Shown: positions 1-12,440, counted from the first letter of the stretch. The stretch is 64,000 nt of DNA from Collybiopsis luxurians FD-317 M1 (GCA_000827265.1 KN834749.1:237500-301499); one strand, 5' to 3'. The notes: a model not told the origin generated them from the letters alone. Translations and numbers: made by a program.

Positions 1-258
1 AAATGATAAATTTCGGTCGAAAGTCCGTTGTGGACATGATTGTTAGCAGCAATGATAATTGGCAGCAAGACATACAACCGATAAAAGCCGACTAGTAAAT
101 CTGTTTCTCGTCGGGGGTAGCGCCCGAATTGCCGAAAGTTGCTCCCGTTTCTCCATATCACATCTTGTTATAAAGCGCTGGAGATTGTGCTGTGGGGTAC
201 AAGTACCCTACAGCGAATTTTTCTCAACTGCTTTTCTGTTTCTTGCCTCATTACCACC
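1..258. other. Upstream flank of the carrier gene
   Basis: No coding frame here resembles a known protein. The stretch probably holds the promoter and 5' leader of the mitochondrial carrier gene. The bases just before its ATG at 259 (TTACCACC) resemble a eukaryotic start context. Confidence 0.4.
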
Positions 259-1715
259 ATGACCACTGTTTATCCTTTCTGGTAAGTTCCTCTCCCCACC
301 GTCACTCAAATTTCGCTAATTCTACTCCTAGGCTTGGAGGTTAGCCGAATCATATTCGCTTCTGGAACTCAGTAATTCAGATCTTTTTGCTTGTATTACT
401 AGGCGTCGCGGCTTCCAGTGCGTATTCTTTTCTTGCTTTAATTCTTAGCCAACCTGCGTTTTCTAGTGGCCGCATCTTGCACCCATCCTTTGGACCTCAC
501 AAAAGTGTCAGTATCGCTCGAAGCAACCGCTTTCTCATCTCATTATCTATTTCTTCAGTCGAATGCAAACCATCAAGGCCGCCCCGGGTTCCAAAGCCCC
601 TTCAACAGTATTTGTTCTTCGAACATCCATTATTGACCAAGGCCTCCGAGGAGTTTATACTGGCCTCACTGCCTCATTACTACGACAAATGTCCTACTCT
701 TTGGTGCGCATAGGAGCTTACGAAGAGATGAAGCGAAGGTTATCACGAAATGGCAAGCCTTCGTCTGCGCAACTGCTGGCAGCAGCATGCTTGGCCGGAG
801 GGTTAGGTGGCATAGCTGGAAATCCGGCAGGTACGTTTATCTTGCTTGCATTCTGTACAGATGAATGTGGGTAATCTTTCTACTTAGATATACTTTTGGT
901 TCGGATGACAAGCGACGTGACAAAACCAAAAGAGCAACGATTCAATTACTCCAATGCCTTTTCCGGTCTTGTCGCTCTAGCTAAACAGGAAGGGGTAAAC
1001 GGCATGACTAGGGGCCTTGGGACGAACGTTGTAAGTTTTTGTTGCTGCCTAATCGCCTGACATCTGCTTATGCACATTCGTTGATGTAGTCTAGAGCAAT
1101 GTTGATGAACGTGAGCCCATAACCAATCCAATTCAAGAACACGTCTGATCAGTTTCTTTTACAGGCTTCTCAAGTTGGCTCGTATGTCATATAGATTCCG
1201 TGCTCTGCCGTAAAACGATAACGGGTTTGCAGATATGATCTTTTCAAGTCTTCGCTCTTGAATAAAACTATACCTTTCCTGGATTATCAATTGCAGGACA
1301 ATCTCGCACTGCACACGCTCTCTAGTCTTCTTGCAGGCACATTTGCTACCAGTTCGTATATTCGGACAGTAATTCATTCCCAGATTCTTACCTTCTTATA
1401 GCTGTTTGTTCACCCGCAGACGTGCTTCGAACACGGGTCATGACGTCGGTATGTTGCTTTTGCAAGCACCTATTTCCACATTTGCTCGACGTTGGTTACA
1501 GAAATCCAAGGATTCAGTGGTCCAAATCCTGAAATCATCACTACAGAAAGAAGGGCCAAAGTTCCTGTTTAAAGGATGGACGCCAGCATTCATACGTCTT
1601 GGGCCCAACACCGTATTGCTCTTTGTCTTCTTTGAGGTACCCTTTCTTCCTTTCCTTGCTTGAATTTTTTCTAACGGTTTTACAGCAACTTAAGAAGGGA
1701 TGGAGTGCCATATAA
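259..1715 (+). CDS. DIC1: Mitochondrial dicarboxylate carrier (SLC25 family)
   Basis: Inner-membrane carrier that by homology exchanges dicarboxylates such as malate or succinate for phosphate. Hand-splicing gives 12 exons, 259-281, 332-339, 403-417, 467-506, 559-830, 888-1030, 1090-1110, 1165-1181, 1233-1351, 1402-1448, 1502-1636 and 1686-1715. They sum to 870 bases, an intact frame of 289 residues, the usual size for the family. Three carrier repeats are visible. The signature PxD/E-xx-K/R appears as HPLDLTKVR in the first repeat, as NPADILLVR in the second (spliced across 830/888), and as SPADVLRTR in the third. The start MTTVYPFWLGGVAASMAASC is typical of DIC proteins. Exons 2 and 3 are micro-exons of 8 and 15 bases; they are needed to read FWLGGVAAS. 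The gene ends 321 bp from the convergent galactanase gene. The dicarboxylate assignment rests on overall likeness; another organic-acid carrier is possible. Confidence 0.9.
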
Positions 1716-2036
1716 TATGCTTCGTGATTTGCATTTGCTTTATCATTATACGATTTGAGTGGACTGTGTAATACTATTTCACGCTATATCTGGATTATCT
1801 AAAGTAGATACATAGAGCATTCGCTATCAGGGCCTAGAAGTATTCTTCGACTCTATTTGTTGTATACTCATTAATCTCGTACATAAATACTATTTGCATT
1901 CTTTCTAATCTGTAACACCTGTGATACCTAGCTTTGACCGATGACGTAGATGAAAAAACCCTTTTAGGACGACAATTGAACGTTTCTTCGAATTTCCCAC
2001 AGGTAAATGATATATTACAGCGTGCTTCTACATAAT
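1716..2036. other. Convergent 3' intergenic region
   Basis: Lies between the stop codons of the carrier (+) and the galactanase (-). It is AT-rich with no convincing coding frame and most likely holds the two 3' UTRs and their polyadenylation signals. Confidence 0.5.
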
Positions 2037-4081
2037 TCAAGTTGCAGTGTAGACAATAATCTTATCGAGATCCCCCGCGAAGCTGGATTGCCCACTCGAG
2101 AAGGTGAGCGTGTTGGCACCGCTCTTCAAATTTACTTGGACAGGAACCGACTGGATAACATGGCCTCCTCCAGAAGACGGTTGTTGCACTACAACGTTGG
2201 CTCCTCCATTGACCGAAACGGTCGTGTTTCTCCACGTGGAATCGCCTAACAATGGAAGAAAGAGGTCATCACTGTCAGTGATACGATATTTCATTTGAAC
2301 AGGAAGATATTATGTACCATTGGCGTAATAGAGCGCGACCCACTGGGCCTGTCCGATTCCTATAATATTGTTGAGGGTCAAGGTTCCCCCATTTCCAAGG
2401 AATCCGACCGCCTTCCCTCCCGAGTATGAAGAGTCGCTTAAAAGGACGGCAGACCCACCCAAGGTGCCGCTTTCAGCCTCATATGATGTCCCCGTCGCCA
2501 CGGTAAAAGTTCCTAGAAAGAATTCAGCTAGAATTCAAGTGATTATAAAGTGGACAGGCTAAACCTGCTGCTATATTAACGCTCCAGACATCGGCGTGAG
2601 TAACCGTAGGAAGTCCGGAGGACGACCATGTCAGCGGGAACCAGATATAGGTGCTGCTGCCTAGCTGATCACTTTTCCATCGGTCGCCCATGTAGATACC
2701 GCTTGTACCTAACAGCATATCAAAGGCGTTCTGGGAATAGTACGTATTGGTAGCAGTGGGGGCGATATCTACTTGTGCAGACCAGGGACCGGCGAGGGAT
2801 GTAGCTGTGAAGACCTTGTTGGGGCTGCGTATTCGTCAGGATGATTGCCGGGTAAAGTCTGTACGATTTCAATACTCACTTTGGATCCCAGCCCGATGTA
2901 TGCGAAGCGATCAGATTATACACCTACAGCGATTGAATGAGTATCGCTATACAAGCGTCAAGGAAACCTCATACTCCGTTGCGTTTGACTATACCGGGAG
3001 CCTCAAGTGTAGCACCTGAGTGGATGTAGATGAGATCTCTGTACTAAAAGAGCAGCGAACATGTTTACCATCCATAACACTCACTTGCTGGGTGACGTTG
3101 TAGTAATTGCTATCCAACATGCTGATTTTGAAATTTTGATTATTGTCGGACGCGTACAGGAGGTAGGCCGTGCCTGCGAGGTAAGATACGTGAGTGGACC
3201 ATTTTCAAGGGAGGTCAGGTCACTTACTGTTATCTGAAAGCAACGAGAATTGATGGTATGAGAAGGATTCAAAAAACATGCTTACCGTCAAGGAACAAGC
3301 CTTCGTCGCGAGAGTCAGCGCCAAGAGGCTTCCATGAGCCTTTATATGTGTAAGGACCGCAAGGAGTCTTCGCTGTTGCGACCCCAACCATCGCTGCACC
3401 GTAACTAGGGGACCCTGTGAGTATACGACCTTGAGTCATGGTACATACTGCTTACTTGGAGGTATCGGAGTGGAACCACATAACATATTCTTGATTCTTC
3501 AATGGTGTCAGCAATGGCATTCACAACGCAGCGGGTAATTACCTTCGCGTTGAAAATCACTGCAAGGGGCCAAAGTTAGAGTTCGCAATGTCAGGAACGC
3601 CTATATGCGAACCTTTGGGACGTTCAACGACGTTCGAAGTGGAGATCATAGTTCCGCTGATTGGCGTCAAGGCATTATTTTGACGGGTCCAAGTCGTGAA
3701 ATCGGTCGACTTTTTATCGACTGAGTTTACGCTCCGACTGTTCAGTGCGAACTACGTACCGTGTAACACGAAACAGCATGGAATAATGTGCTGTCGAGCA
3801 CCTTATCATTTCATTATTTCAGCTTTCCAATTCCTGCTGCTATCGCTGCTATCGACTCGACTCGCCTTGTCTTCCCCAAACCAATAATAGGTAGATCCCA
3901 CCTACAAATAAAGTTGCAATCTCATATACGCAACTCGGAAAGGTTGCTCTACCTTCAAAATACCCGCTCCGTGCGCTTGAATTACATTTCCTGAAGTATC
4001 AAACCAAGTTGCTCCCGGGACTATAACAGCTGCTTGGGTGAGGGCGATTGCAGAAAGCACGTAGCCAAACCAGGGTGTCAT
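2037..4081 (-). CDS. Secreted GH43 exo-beta-1,3-galactanase with CBM35
   Basis: Many short exons. The start at 4081 gives MTPWFGYVLSAIALTQAAVI, a signal peptide, then VPGATWFDTSGNVIQAHGAG, the characteristic opening of GH43 subfamily 24 exo-1,3-galactanases. The catalytic beta-propeller follows (YYWFGEDK, NVVERPK, EYVMWFHSD, GPYTYKG, LEAPGIVKRNG, ASHTSGWDPK, YMGDRW). The C-terminal ~125 residues (from SYEAESGTLGG to LDKIIVYTAT) form a CBM35-type galactan-binding module. Known members release galactose or small oligosaccharides from the beta-1,3-galactan backbone of arabinogalactan proteins. They use the Glu of an EAP-like motif as acid and, unusually, a Gln in place of the Asp base. Here the Glu is in LEAP, another conserved Glu is in VERPK, and YYSQNAF supplies a candidate Gln. 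The last equivalence is inference. It is divergent from ROK1 and convergent with the carrier gene. Confidence 0.88.
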
Positions 4082-4636
4082 TGTTGGCTCATGATTTTAA
4101 CGGTCAGTCGCCTTCTTTTATATCGTACGAATGATCGTGACGGAACGAGTCCGGTGCAAGTACGAGCGGACCAACATCGGGCCAACAAAGGAGAAGTTAG
4201 TGATGTTGCATAGCAATGTATGATTCACGAGGGATGAAAGGGAGGTTTGTGGAAATACTTTCCCTACGCCAGTTCTTTTGACGGAGCAACTGAGCGGACC
4301 GAGCCACATGTTCCTCAGGAACAAGATTTTTACAGCTGAGCAAACGTGTCATGAGTTTTTCCTAAATTACACAGCTGGACAGCTGAAGGAAGGTGAATGG
4401 CAGTTGGAACTGTGAATGAAAGAGAGCCAAAAAAGTTGGGTCACAGATAGAGATGATTACTATTCAAAAGACTCTCAGTAATTTGTTTCACGTATGAATC
4501 GTCTGAACATTGCGGAGGTCTGAAGAAAGATAGTCACGACTATGCACGGATAGAGTGAGACCAGAGAGTACGGCCCGGGTAACTTCCTCAGCCGCAACGG
4601 GCGCTTATCTTATCTCTTCTCAACGTTATCTTTTTC
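4082..4636. other. Divergent promoter region, galactanase / ROK1
   Basis: This 555-bp interval separates the starts of a minus-strand secreted enzyme and a plus-strand housekeeping helicase. Short frames here have no recognisable protein features. It presumably carries both promoters. Confidence 0.5.
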
Positions 4637-6754
4637 ATGGAGGCTTTCCAGCTGCTCTCTCGTGGGGGCGCTCAGTTCAACAAAAATCGATTCAAGAAGG
4701 ACGTTGAACTTTTCAATGTAGAATTCTTCATTTTATTTTATGCATTATCTAATCTTTATTCTAGGGAAAATTGGAATCAAAATCCAAGGGACTTCCGGCA
4801 TCCGCACAAGGCTCTGAACTTCCCGCTGAACTCGACTTCTTCAAATATGCACAGGCAGTAGACGGGAAGAGGAAAAGTACTGGCGGAAAGCAGGATGATA
4901 ATAAAAGGCCCGAAAAGAAGAGAAAAATCGAAATGGAAGAAATGGCGGAGGGTGAAGCAAGGAGTGATTCGGAGGACGAGAATACAACTCCTAGACCCCG
5001 CCACCGTGTAACAACGAAGGGATCCAATGTACCTGACAGCGCTGAGACATTTGAAGCCATGCGGGACCGATACCAGCTCTCTTCACTGCTCATGTCGAAC
5101 TTATCCAAGAATGGCTACACATATCCAACTGGTATTCAATCTCACGGGATTCCTATCTTACTTGAAGTAATACTCCTTTATGAATCATCTCTTCGTATCT
5201 GATGAACCCTCTCTAGTCTCGGGATTTGGCTGCCATATCTCCTACTGGTACTGGGAAAACAATATCCTACCTCTTACCCATCTTTGCTTCTCTACGTGCT
5301 CCAGCTGCAAGTACAGATACAGATGCTGGGTCCGGTGTTGGAGCGCTCATTCTTGCTCCTACACGCGAGCTGGCCCATCAAATACACAATGAATGTCTGA
5401 AGCTTGCTCAGGGTCGAAAATGGCGAATTGTCCTATTCAGCAAAGCTACTGCCAACACGCTGTCAGATAAAGCTGTAAGGGATAAAGTTGGTATGTACAA
5501 CTGTACAATTGCTGAGAGTGGAAATTGATCCCTAATTTATTAGATATAATTGTCAGTACCCCATTGCGCCTGGTTTCGTCTTTACAGTCGGGATCTCTAT
5601 CATTAAGCAAGTGAGCATCGTCTGAGCCCTTTATAGTTACAGATCATACTCATTCTGCAGTGTCCGACACCTTATTTTCGATGAGGCCGACCGAATGTTG
5701 GATAATGAGTTTTTACCTCAAATAGAGGAAATTGTCGCTGCTTGTACTCACCCGAACCTTCAAAAAGCTGTTTTCAGTGCGACGCTTCCCGCCAATGCTG
5801 AAAAAATTGCTATGGATATGCTTCGAGATCCCATCCGCGTGGTAGTCGGTTTAAAGTACGCTTAATCGTTTCTTTCTATTCCTAGCTTACAGTATTTTTT
5901 TAAAAATAGGGACACCCCCCTCCCTCTTATCGCGCAGTCTCTAACCTACGTTGCTGACGATGCTTCAAAGCTTCCCAGCCTTCTCACTTACTTCTCACAG
6001 CCTTATAACCCTCCAGTTTTGATCTTCACATCGACGCAACCCCGCGCATCCTCTCTGGCTGAAGAGCTTGTGCTGAACGGAATTTCGAACGTCGATTGCT
6101 TACATGCTGGAATGTCGAAAAAAGAACGAGAAGATGCGGTCAGTCGCATGCGAAAAGGCGAAAGCTGGGTCATGGTCAGTACGGAAGTAATGGCTCGTGG
6201 AATGGACTTCAAGGGTGTCCAGGAAGTCATAAACTACGATTTTCCGACGACAGTCCAGAGTTACATCCATCGAATTGGTAATATTACCCCAAGATCTCAG
6301 TTGCATCAGATGCTGAGATGATACTCTAGGTCGAACTGGAAGAGCTGGACGCTCCGGAAAAGCTGTCACATTTTTTACGGACGAAGATGGCCCATATCTG
6401 AAATCGTACGCATCGCTATCTTCAGAACCCGGCATTTCTTGCTCATACTTGGACGTACTCAGTATAGCAAATGTTATTTTGCAATCTGGGCAGTCCGTTC
6501 CAGAATGGATGACAAAACTGCCAAAACCATCCAAAATGAAACGAAAGCAAATGGGTAAAACGAAGCGTCCCGAAACGGTGAATGCTGCCCGGAAGATAGG
6601 TCGTAATGACGCGATCAAGAAAAGGTGAGTCAATGCCGTCTTGCAATATATTTTTTTTGGAAATTCTTTGACTTTGATTTCCAGAGAGATGATTACGGGA
6701 TCGAAACGTCGGAAGGCTAAAGAGGTGGCAAGAACTGTATCAGGCAATCCTTGA
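4637..6754 (+). CDS. ROK1: DEAD-box RNA helicase Rok1 (DDX52 family)
   Basis: Nucleolar ATP-dependent helicase for 18S rRNA maturation and small-subunit assembly. The N terminus MEAFQLLSRGGAQFNKNRFK is typical of Rok1/DDX52 and is followed by a charged linker (KRPEKKRKIEMEE). Core motifs in order: a Q-motif region at YTYPTGIQSHGIP, motif I SPTGTGKT, Ia PTRELA, Ib TPLRL, II DEADRML, III SAT, IV IFTSTQ, V TEVMARGMDF and VI HRIGRTGRAGR. The C terminus is basic (KREMITGSKRRKAKEVAR). The intron from 6278 to 6329 cuts inside motif VI. Another intron removes an in-frame stretch after GPYLKS, so the protein continues with IANVILQSGQSVPEWM. The TGA is at 6752-6754, 274 bp from the convergent CCA1 gene. 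The closest alternative is another ribosome-biogenesis DEAD-box protein, but the N terminus favours Rok1. Confidence 0.92.
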
Positions 6755-7028
6755 ACATTTACACCGTATCGTGTATACCATCTCTGACATCTCGCCCCGC
6801 CGCGAGGATGTATGGTCAGTTCTACATACAGCATCTCGATCCAAGTCAGAGTTACTTTCTATTACTTGGAAATAGAAATGGGTGTGTCGATCTGCTGGTC
6901 GATATTTTACCGCGTCGATAGCATAGATAGACCATTGCAATGTCATACAGACGATCTACTTGAGGTCTGCACTATAATGATATATATGCATAATCTTTCA
7001 CGATGACTGTAATGAATCAGGTGTGCTA

Positions 7029-9199
7029 CTACTTGCGTGTTCGGGCTCTTTTGCTTGTTGGTTCATCAAGACCGACCACGAGGTTACCTGACGAATGCCG
7101 TTCCTTGAGCCATGACAAACATTCCTCTTTTGAACCGTTGGGGTTCTCTAGTTGCCATTCTATAACGCGAGCAAGTACCGCGCCAGTCCAGGGTCCAGCC
7201 TTGGCATGTAGTGCAGAGACCACTTCTCGCCCCTTCAAGATACATCAGCAGATTGGCAGAAGCAAGACAATACCGCAACATACATCAAGCAATGGTTTCA
7301 CATCTGCTGCGGTGGTTAGACCTAATTGTTCAATGCGCTCAACAAATTTGTTGTAAAGAATGATCTTTTCACAAGCCGTGGAAACTACGCACAGGCGCAT
7401 CAGCAATATGCATACCAAGGTCAAGTTAAGAATTACTTCTTAAACCCTGTTCAAAATTTTCGCAACTTTCTACTAGTTCCCTTATTAACGAGAATAGAAG
7501 AGAGCTAGTCCAGTGGGATCCTGTGCTAGGATTATGAACGAACTTCTCCCGGAGCATCAGGCCTTATATATAAAAAAACCCAAAACTTAGGACTACCAGT
7601 TGGACAGAATTGGGAACGTACCAATAGCTACTCGTTCGGAAGGCTGTCTGATCTTTTCACTTGCCAGATCTGGATTTCGCAAGATATCGGAAGCCGCGAA
7701 GAGAGCCGGGATCCCGTCCAGATAATGATTCTGTGTCCCGAGCTTCAGTGACTCTCGAATAACATATGTTACCGCCGGACATTCCCTGTGTTTCTTGTCC
7801 TTGTCCTTGTAATTGACCCCTAGGTACGGTATCAATGTTGAAGCAAGATAAAGCCGGTCTTTGCACGTCGCATCTTCGTGGATGGCTGACATGAGGAGAG
7901 GGTGTAAAGAAGGCAACCCTGCAGAGGGAGGAGAAGAAAGAAGGACTCTGAGGATCGAGACGGCCTTGAGAGAGTTCGTCTTTAAACTGGGTGGCCTGGA
8001 AAAGGTCGATTTCACCTCATCCGGGAGGAATGAGAAGATAGAGTCATAAAGAGAAAGTTGGTGGATAAGGTAGACGGCTTGAACAGGATCTCTTCCTGGA
8101 AGGGGTTAAGTTGAAAAGGAAGTGCATCTTCGCATGTTGACTTGCCTTTCATCATCTTGGTCAACTCCGTCCCAAGCCTCTCTTTAGCTACTTTTGATAC
8201 TAAGGCCTCCTGGTAGAGTCGTCAAAAAAGATAAAAAATAGTGGCGAACGAGCTTGCCTGAATATCAGGATCCTGGACCGCTTTCTCTAGCTCTGAAACC
8301 ATCTGGAAGCCAAACCTGCTCGCAAAGCGAATGCATCTGATAACTCTTAATGGATCATCTAGGAAGGTCTCTTTTGGTGGTAATGGCGTTCGGATTATCC
8401 CTTTGCGCAGGTCGTCCAATCCCTAAATCTTTTAGTGAGTCTCAAGTCCGAGCGCACGTGATTTAATCACCCTTTCCGTGAAATCTTCAACTTTGTGCGA
8501 ATGAACATTGTAGAAGAGCGCGTTGATCGTCGTATCCCTCCGCAGAGCATCTTGTAGCGGAGTTCCAAACGTCTAGAGAATGGATACTCAAATCATGAAG
8601 CCGAATTTGATCTATCTTTGATTCTTACCACTTCAGTCGGAATCCGGCTGTTTGACGCATATTCTTCACTACGCAAATTTACAAGGTCAAGCTCTAGCCC
8701 GAACAATTTGAATGTCGCGGTTTCTAGATGCTTCGACTGATCCGGATTTTGCGCGATCTTGCTTATAGTTCCTACTGGAATATTTTGGCCATTAGCAAAT
8801 TCAGCCAAGTGTTCAGCAAAAGCGAGCCCCATAATATCGCTTAAAGCCACATCGATGTCGTTGCTTTGAGAGCCCAAAAGCTGTTAGTAGATCTATAAAT
8901 ATTTGTGGGATGACGAACAAAATTCAACTTACCTTGTCTCGAACCCAGCCTCCAGCGATTCTACACTCTGTGACAATACCCTTCTCTCTCTCCAAATGAT
9001 CTCTGCACTTGTCCAACAACACACAGATGGCCTCCTCCGTTTCCGTCAATTGAACTTTCATTTCAGCAGGTGCCGCTACGCGATCTATTGCGCGGTTTTT
9101 TAGAGAAATAAAATCCATATTTTGTCGGCTATTATGGATATATCGTCGTAGATAGTAAACAGCAAGCCTTCGGTTTTGGAGAAACATGCATCGAAGCAA
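7029..9199 (-). CDS. CCA1: CCA-adding tRNA nucleotidyltransferase
   Basis: Adds or repairs the 3' CCA of tRNAs in nucleus, cytosol and mitochondria. The head domain is class II nucleotidyltransferase-like: IAGGWVRDK (GGxVRD nucleotide-binding motif), then SNDIDVAL with the catalytic DxD pair. Next come RRDTTINALFYN and the DPLRVIRCIRFASRFGF motif. The remainder is the helical tRNA-binding body, ending in SKRARTRK. The ATG at 9199 gives MLRCMFLQNRRLAVYYLRRY, a basic arginine-rich leader that looks like a mitochondrial presequence. A second ATG 27 codons in (MDFISLKNRA) could start the cytosolic/nuclear form, as in the dual-start yeast gene; dual use here is inference. The starts of this gene and PRP31 are 90 bp apart on opposite strands. 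Exon borders in the 3' half are less certain. Confidence 0.88.
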
Positions 9200-9289
9200 G
9201 TCAAGTCACATCATCTTCAGCGCTAACTTCAACTTTCGGGTAACGTCACTTCGGATTAGTCATCTAAATTCATTGCTTCCTGCTTCACA
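9200..9289. promoter_or_regulatory. Compact bidirectional promoter, CCA1 / PRP31
   Basis: Only 90 bp separate the ATG of the minus-strand CCA1 gene from the ATG of the plus-strand PRP31 gene. Both leaders and both core promoters must lie in this space or overlap the genes. No clear TATA box is visible, as is common for housekeeping pairs. Confidence 0.6.
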
Positions 9290-11373
9290 ATGAGCGGCCT
9301 TGCCGACGAGCTTCTCGCTGATCTCGACGGTGTTTCCGACGAAGCTGATAACTACAATGAAGAGGAAAACAACGAGAATGAGACAGGTCTTTCAACGGAC
9401 ACCAACCGAAAGCGAAAAGCGGAAGATTCTGGCGATGAAATGTCCGAGGACGAGGAAGGAGATGCTGACGAGAAGCAGGGGGTTGAGGGAATGGTGCTAC
9501 CTGGGGGAATAAGACCTGCTGAGGAACTGGATGCAGAAGATGTACAGGCTATGGACTTGGGAAGCATAGAGGATGTGAGCAAAATTGCTAAACTAGAGGG
9601 AAGCAAGAAGATGCTGGATATTCTCAAGGTACGTTCGCTGATCATGCGAAAAAGCTGTTTCTGCGACGTATGTTTCAGGAAATTGAAAAGTACCAAGCCA
9701 ATCCAAGTTCTGCTGAATCAATGGCACTTCCTGCCCATATGAACCCGGAGTACAACGTTATTGTTCAAGCCAACAATCTTTCAGTTGACCTCGACAACGA
9801 GATTCTTGTCGTGCACAAGGCAAATATACTGTCAGTTCCTTTGCTTCATAGATGTTCTAATATGCTTCTGCGTTTTGTTCCAGTTCATCCGGGATCACTA
9901 TGCACCAAAGTTTCCAGAGCTTGAGCAACTAGTGACCGATCCGACCATGTTTATACGCTCAGTAAGGGCGTTAGGAAACAACGAGGTATGCCATTCATCT
10001 TTCATGTCTGAGCACTGACAACATACCAATCCCGAAGGATCTCACCAAAGTTGAATTGACGGGCATTCTACCCTCTGCCGTAATCATGAGTGTTGTAGTC
10101 ACAGCAAGTACAACGTCCGGCCGACACCTCACAGAAGCTGAATGGGCAGCAATCAAGCGAGCTTGTGACCTCGCAGATCGTTTAGAAGAGGCCAGGAAAA
10201 AGGTATGTTCTCTGACGAGCATTCCTTTTGTATTGCTTAGTATCTTCAAGATCTTCTTATACGTTAGTTCTCGAATGAACGTCCTTGCTCCAAATCTTTC
10301 TGCTATAGTGGGGACGACAACTGCTGCAAAACTTCTCGGTGTCGCCGGTGGTCTGGGGGGGATCGCAAAAATGCCTGCCTGCAATGTCCATGTGCGTAAT
10401 CTCCCTCGGATTGAACTCTTGAACTCAACTTCTCTCAGCTACTCGGGGCACAAAGGAAGATCGCAGCAGGATTCTCATCAGTGACCCAGCGGCGACATAC
10501 CGGCTTCATCTTCCAATCCGAACTCGTAGCTAAGACCCCTCCTGATTATCAGCTCAAAGTACAACGCACAGTCGGCGCGAAAGCTGTTCTTGCCGCTCGT
10601 ATGGACTTGGAACGTCAGATGCGAGACGGTACGTGGTGCCTTCTGAGAGACTGAGGGCCATCACTCAAACGATGATAGGCTCTTATGGGGAATCGCTGCG
10701 AGATAAAATTTTGAAGCATGTCGATAGACTCACTGCTCCTCCACCCGCCAAGGTTGTAAAGGCCTTGCCGATTCCTAACGACGGGCCCAAAAAACGACGA
10801 GGAGGAAAACGGTAAGATAATCTCAACCTATAGTCTGTCATGCATTGATATCATCATTGATACCATTTTGCAGTGCACGCAAAGCTAAAGAAGCATACGC
10901 TCAGACTGAGCTGCGTAAATTGCAAAATCGTATGGCCTTTGGCGAGGCCGAGGAGGAAGTCGGCGCCTTCGATCAAACTAAGGGTTTGGGAATGATTGGT
11001 TCTGGCAAGGTTAGAGCCGGAATAGGAGAAACAAGAAGCAAAGGTATATTCATATACTCGACTCCTTGCCTTCCTCTAAACCTTCCTTTCGTAGCTAAAA
11101 TGTCGAGGACAAACAAGTTACGTACAGCTGCTCTGACTCGCGCAGCCCAAGCTGCTGGTGGTTCGCAAAGTTCGGGGCTCGCCACATCGTTAAGTGTTAC
11201 CCCGAGTCAAGGTACAACCCTCTGTGACCTGCTACGAATATTTTCGCCTCTGACATCGTCGTTTAGGCTTTGAATTGACGAACCGTGCTGCTGCTGCTCA
11301 ACGGGTCAAGGAAGCAAACGAGCGGTGGTTCGCTTCAGGGAGTTTCTCGTTTGTTGGACAGAAAGGAACATGA
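9290..11373 (+). CDS. PRP31: Pre-mRNA splicing factor Prp31
   Basis: U4/U6 snRNP protein that bridges U4 snRNA/15.5K and the tri-snRNP. The start [20 protein letters not shown] is typical, followed by an acidic region. The NOSIC/Nop core then runs through [57 protein letters not shown] and [13 protein letters not shown]. The Prp31 C-terminal domain has the [22 protein letters not shown] basic block (here PKKRRGGKR spliced to ARKAKEAY) and [15 protein letters not shown]. It ends [20 protein letters not shown] with TGA at 11371-11373. About nine short introns are needed. The whole family length appears present, roughly 530 residues. It shares a 90-bp divergent promoter with CCA1, so two RNA-metabolism genes may be co-expressed. 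Confidence 0.93.
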
Positions 11374-12440
11374 TGCCTTTCATAGTAGTTGTCTCATTTG
11401 GATCTTTCTGAGATTAGTGCACACATTTGTAATTCATATGAAATTTTGCCCAGACTTGATCTGCCGTAAAATTGTGTCTCCTCGCGAGATGGTATGATAT
11501 CTGTATTCAAAAATGCGCATTGTGAATCCAATGGATCTTCGGCTGGATCAGACAAGGTGCCAAACGCTGTACTCGTTCAATTTACACTTGAGGCCTGAGG
11601 ACCTGGCAGCTCCTCGCGGCTTTTGTTTATATATATCTATTCGCGTCGGCCATTCAACCAATCGTCAACATGAAATTGCCTGTCAAAGATCAGGCATCAC
11701 AAAAATTCGGAAATTCGGCATTTCATCAATTTCATCACATTTCATGACTGGTGAGTAACAAAGATGGTGGTGTCAAAGGGGTGCTTACACAAGTTGCAGC
11801 CAATACCTCTGTTTACCAGCTCTCTAACGAAGCATGACATATTGTAGCTCCCGATGTCGATCAGTAATGTCGCGGATAGCTTTCAGGTTTTCTAGCTGTT
11901 CTTTTTTCAGCGCGCTTGCCACCTGTCCAATTCTCTCGAGTTATTTTGGAATCTGGATAACCCCCCCCCCCTATTTTGCGACTTGGACGTGCACGGGAAT
12001 TCAGGAAAACTGAATAATGCCCACGAGGGCTCTGATAACCGGACTGGTGAACACCCTCGACCTCCTCACGGATGCTAAATCGTGTGATATTTAGAAGGGG
12101 AAACAGAACGAGCCTTGTGCTCCTGGGACCAGCAGCCAGGAAACCCAAGCGCTTACGGATACTCTCCTGCGAGCATGGACGATTAATAGCCGTAAGTATT
12201 TTAAGCCCCCATAAGCAAAGCACAAGCCAGGTTATCTCGTTCTCGTTACGACACCCACGAGAGTGACAATCCAATTTAAATCGATAGTTTGCTACGCTCT
12301 GTCATAAGGAATTCTCATGGCGAACTTGACACCTTGTCATCAAATAGGGCGAAGACCAATGTGCATCATATTTAATGGTGCGAACAAGTAAAGGACTCTT
12401 ATCGGCTCACAGCAGAGTCTGTTGCCGTACCTCGACCACC
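11374..12440. other. Intergenic region with homopolymer and short direct repeats
   Basis: About 1.07 kb without a credible gene. It contains a run of C residues near 11961-11972 and a cluster of near-repeats of ATTTCAT around 11715-11750. A TATA-like element, CATATTTAAT, lies about 70 bp before the S53 peptidase start. Open frames here, such as the one at 11861-12274 on the minus strand, have no protein-like features. Confidence 0.4.

Noticed and set aside
6100..6834. 244-residue open frame on the minus strand
   Set aside because: It lies opposite the 3' half of ROK1, whose helicase motifs are unambiguous, and has no protein-like features.
11861..12274. 137-residue minus-strand frame before the S53 peptidase
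   Set aside because: Contains the poly-C run as a Gly run, no motif and no neighbouring exons; more likely intergenic.
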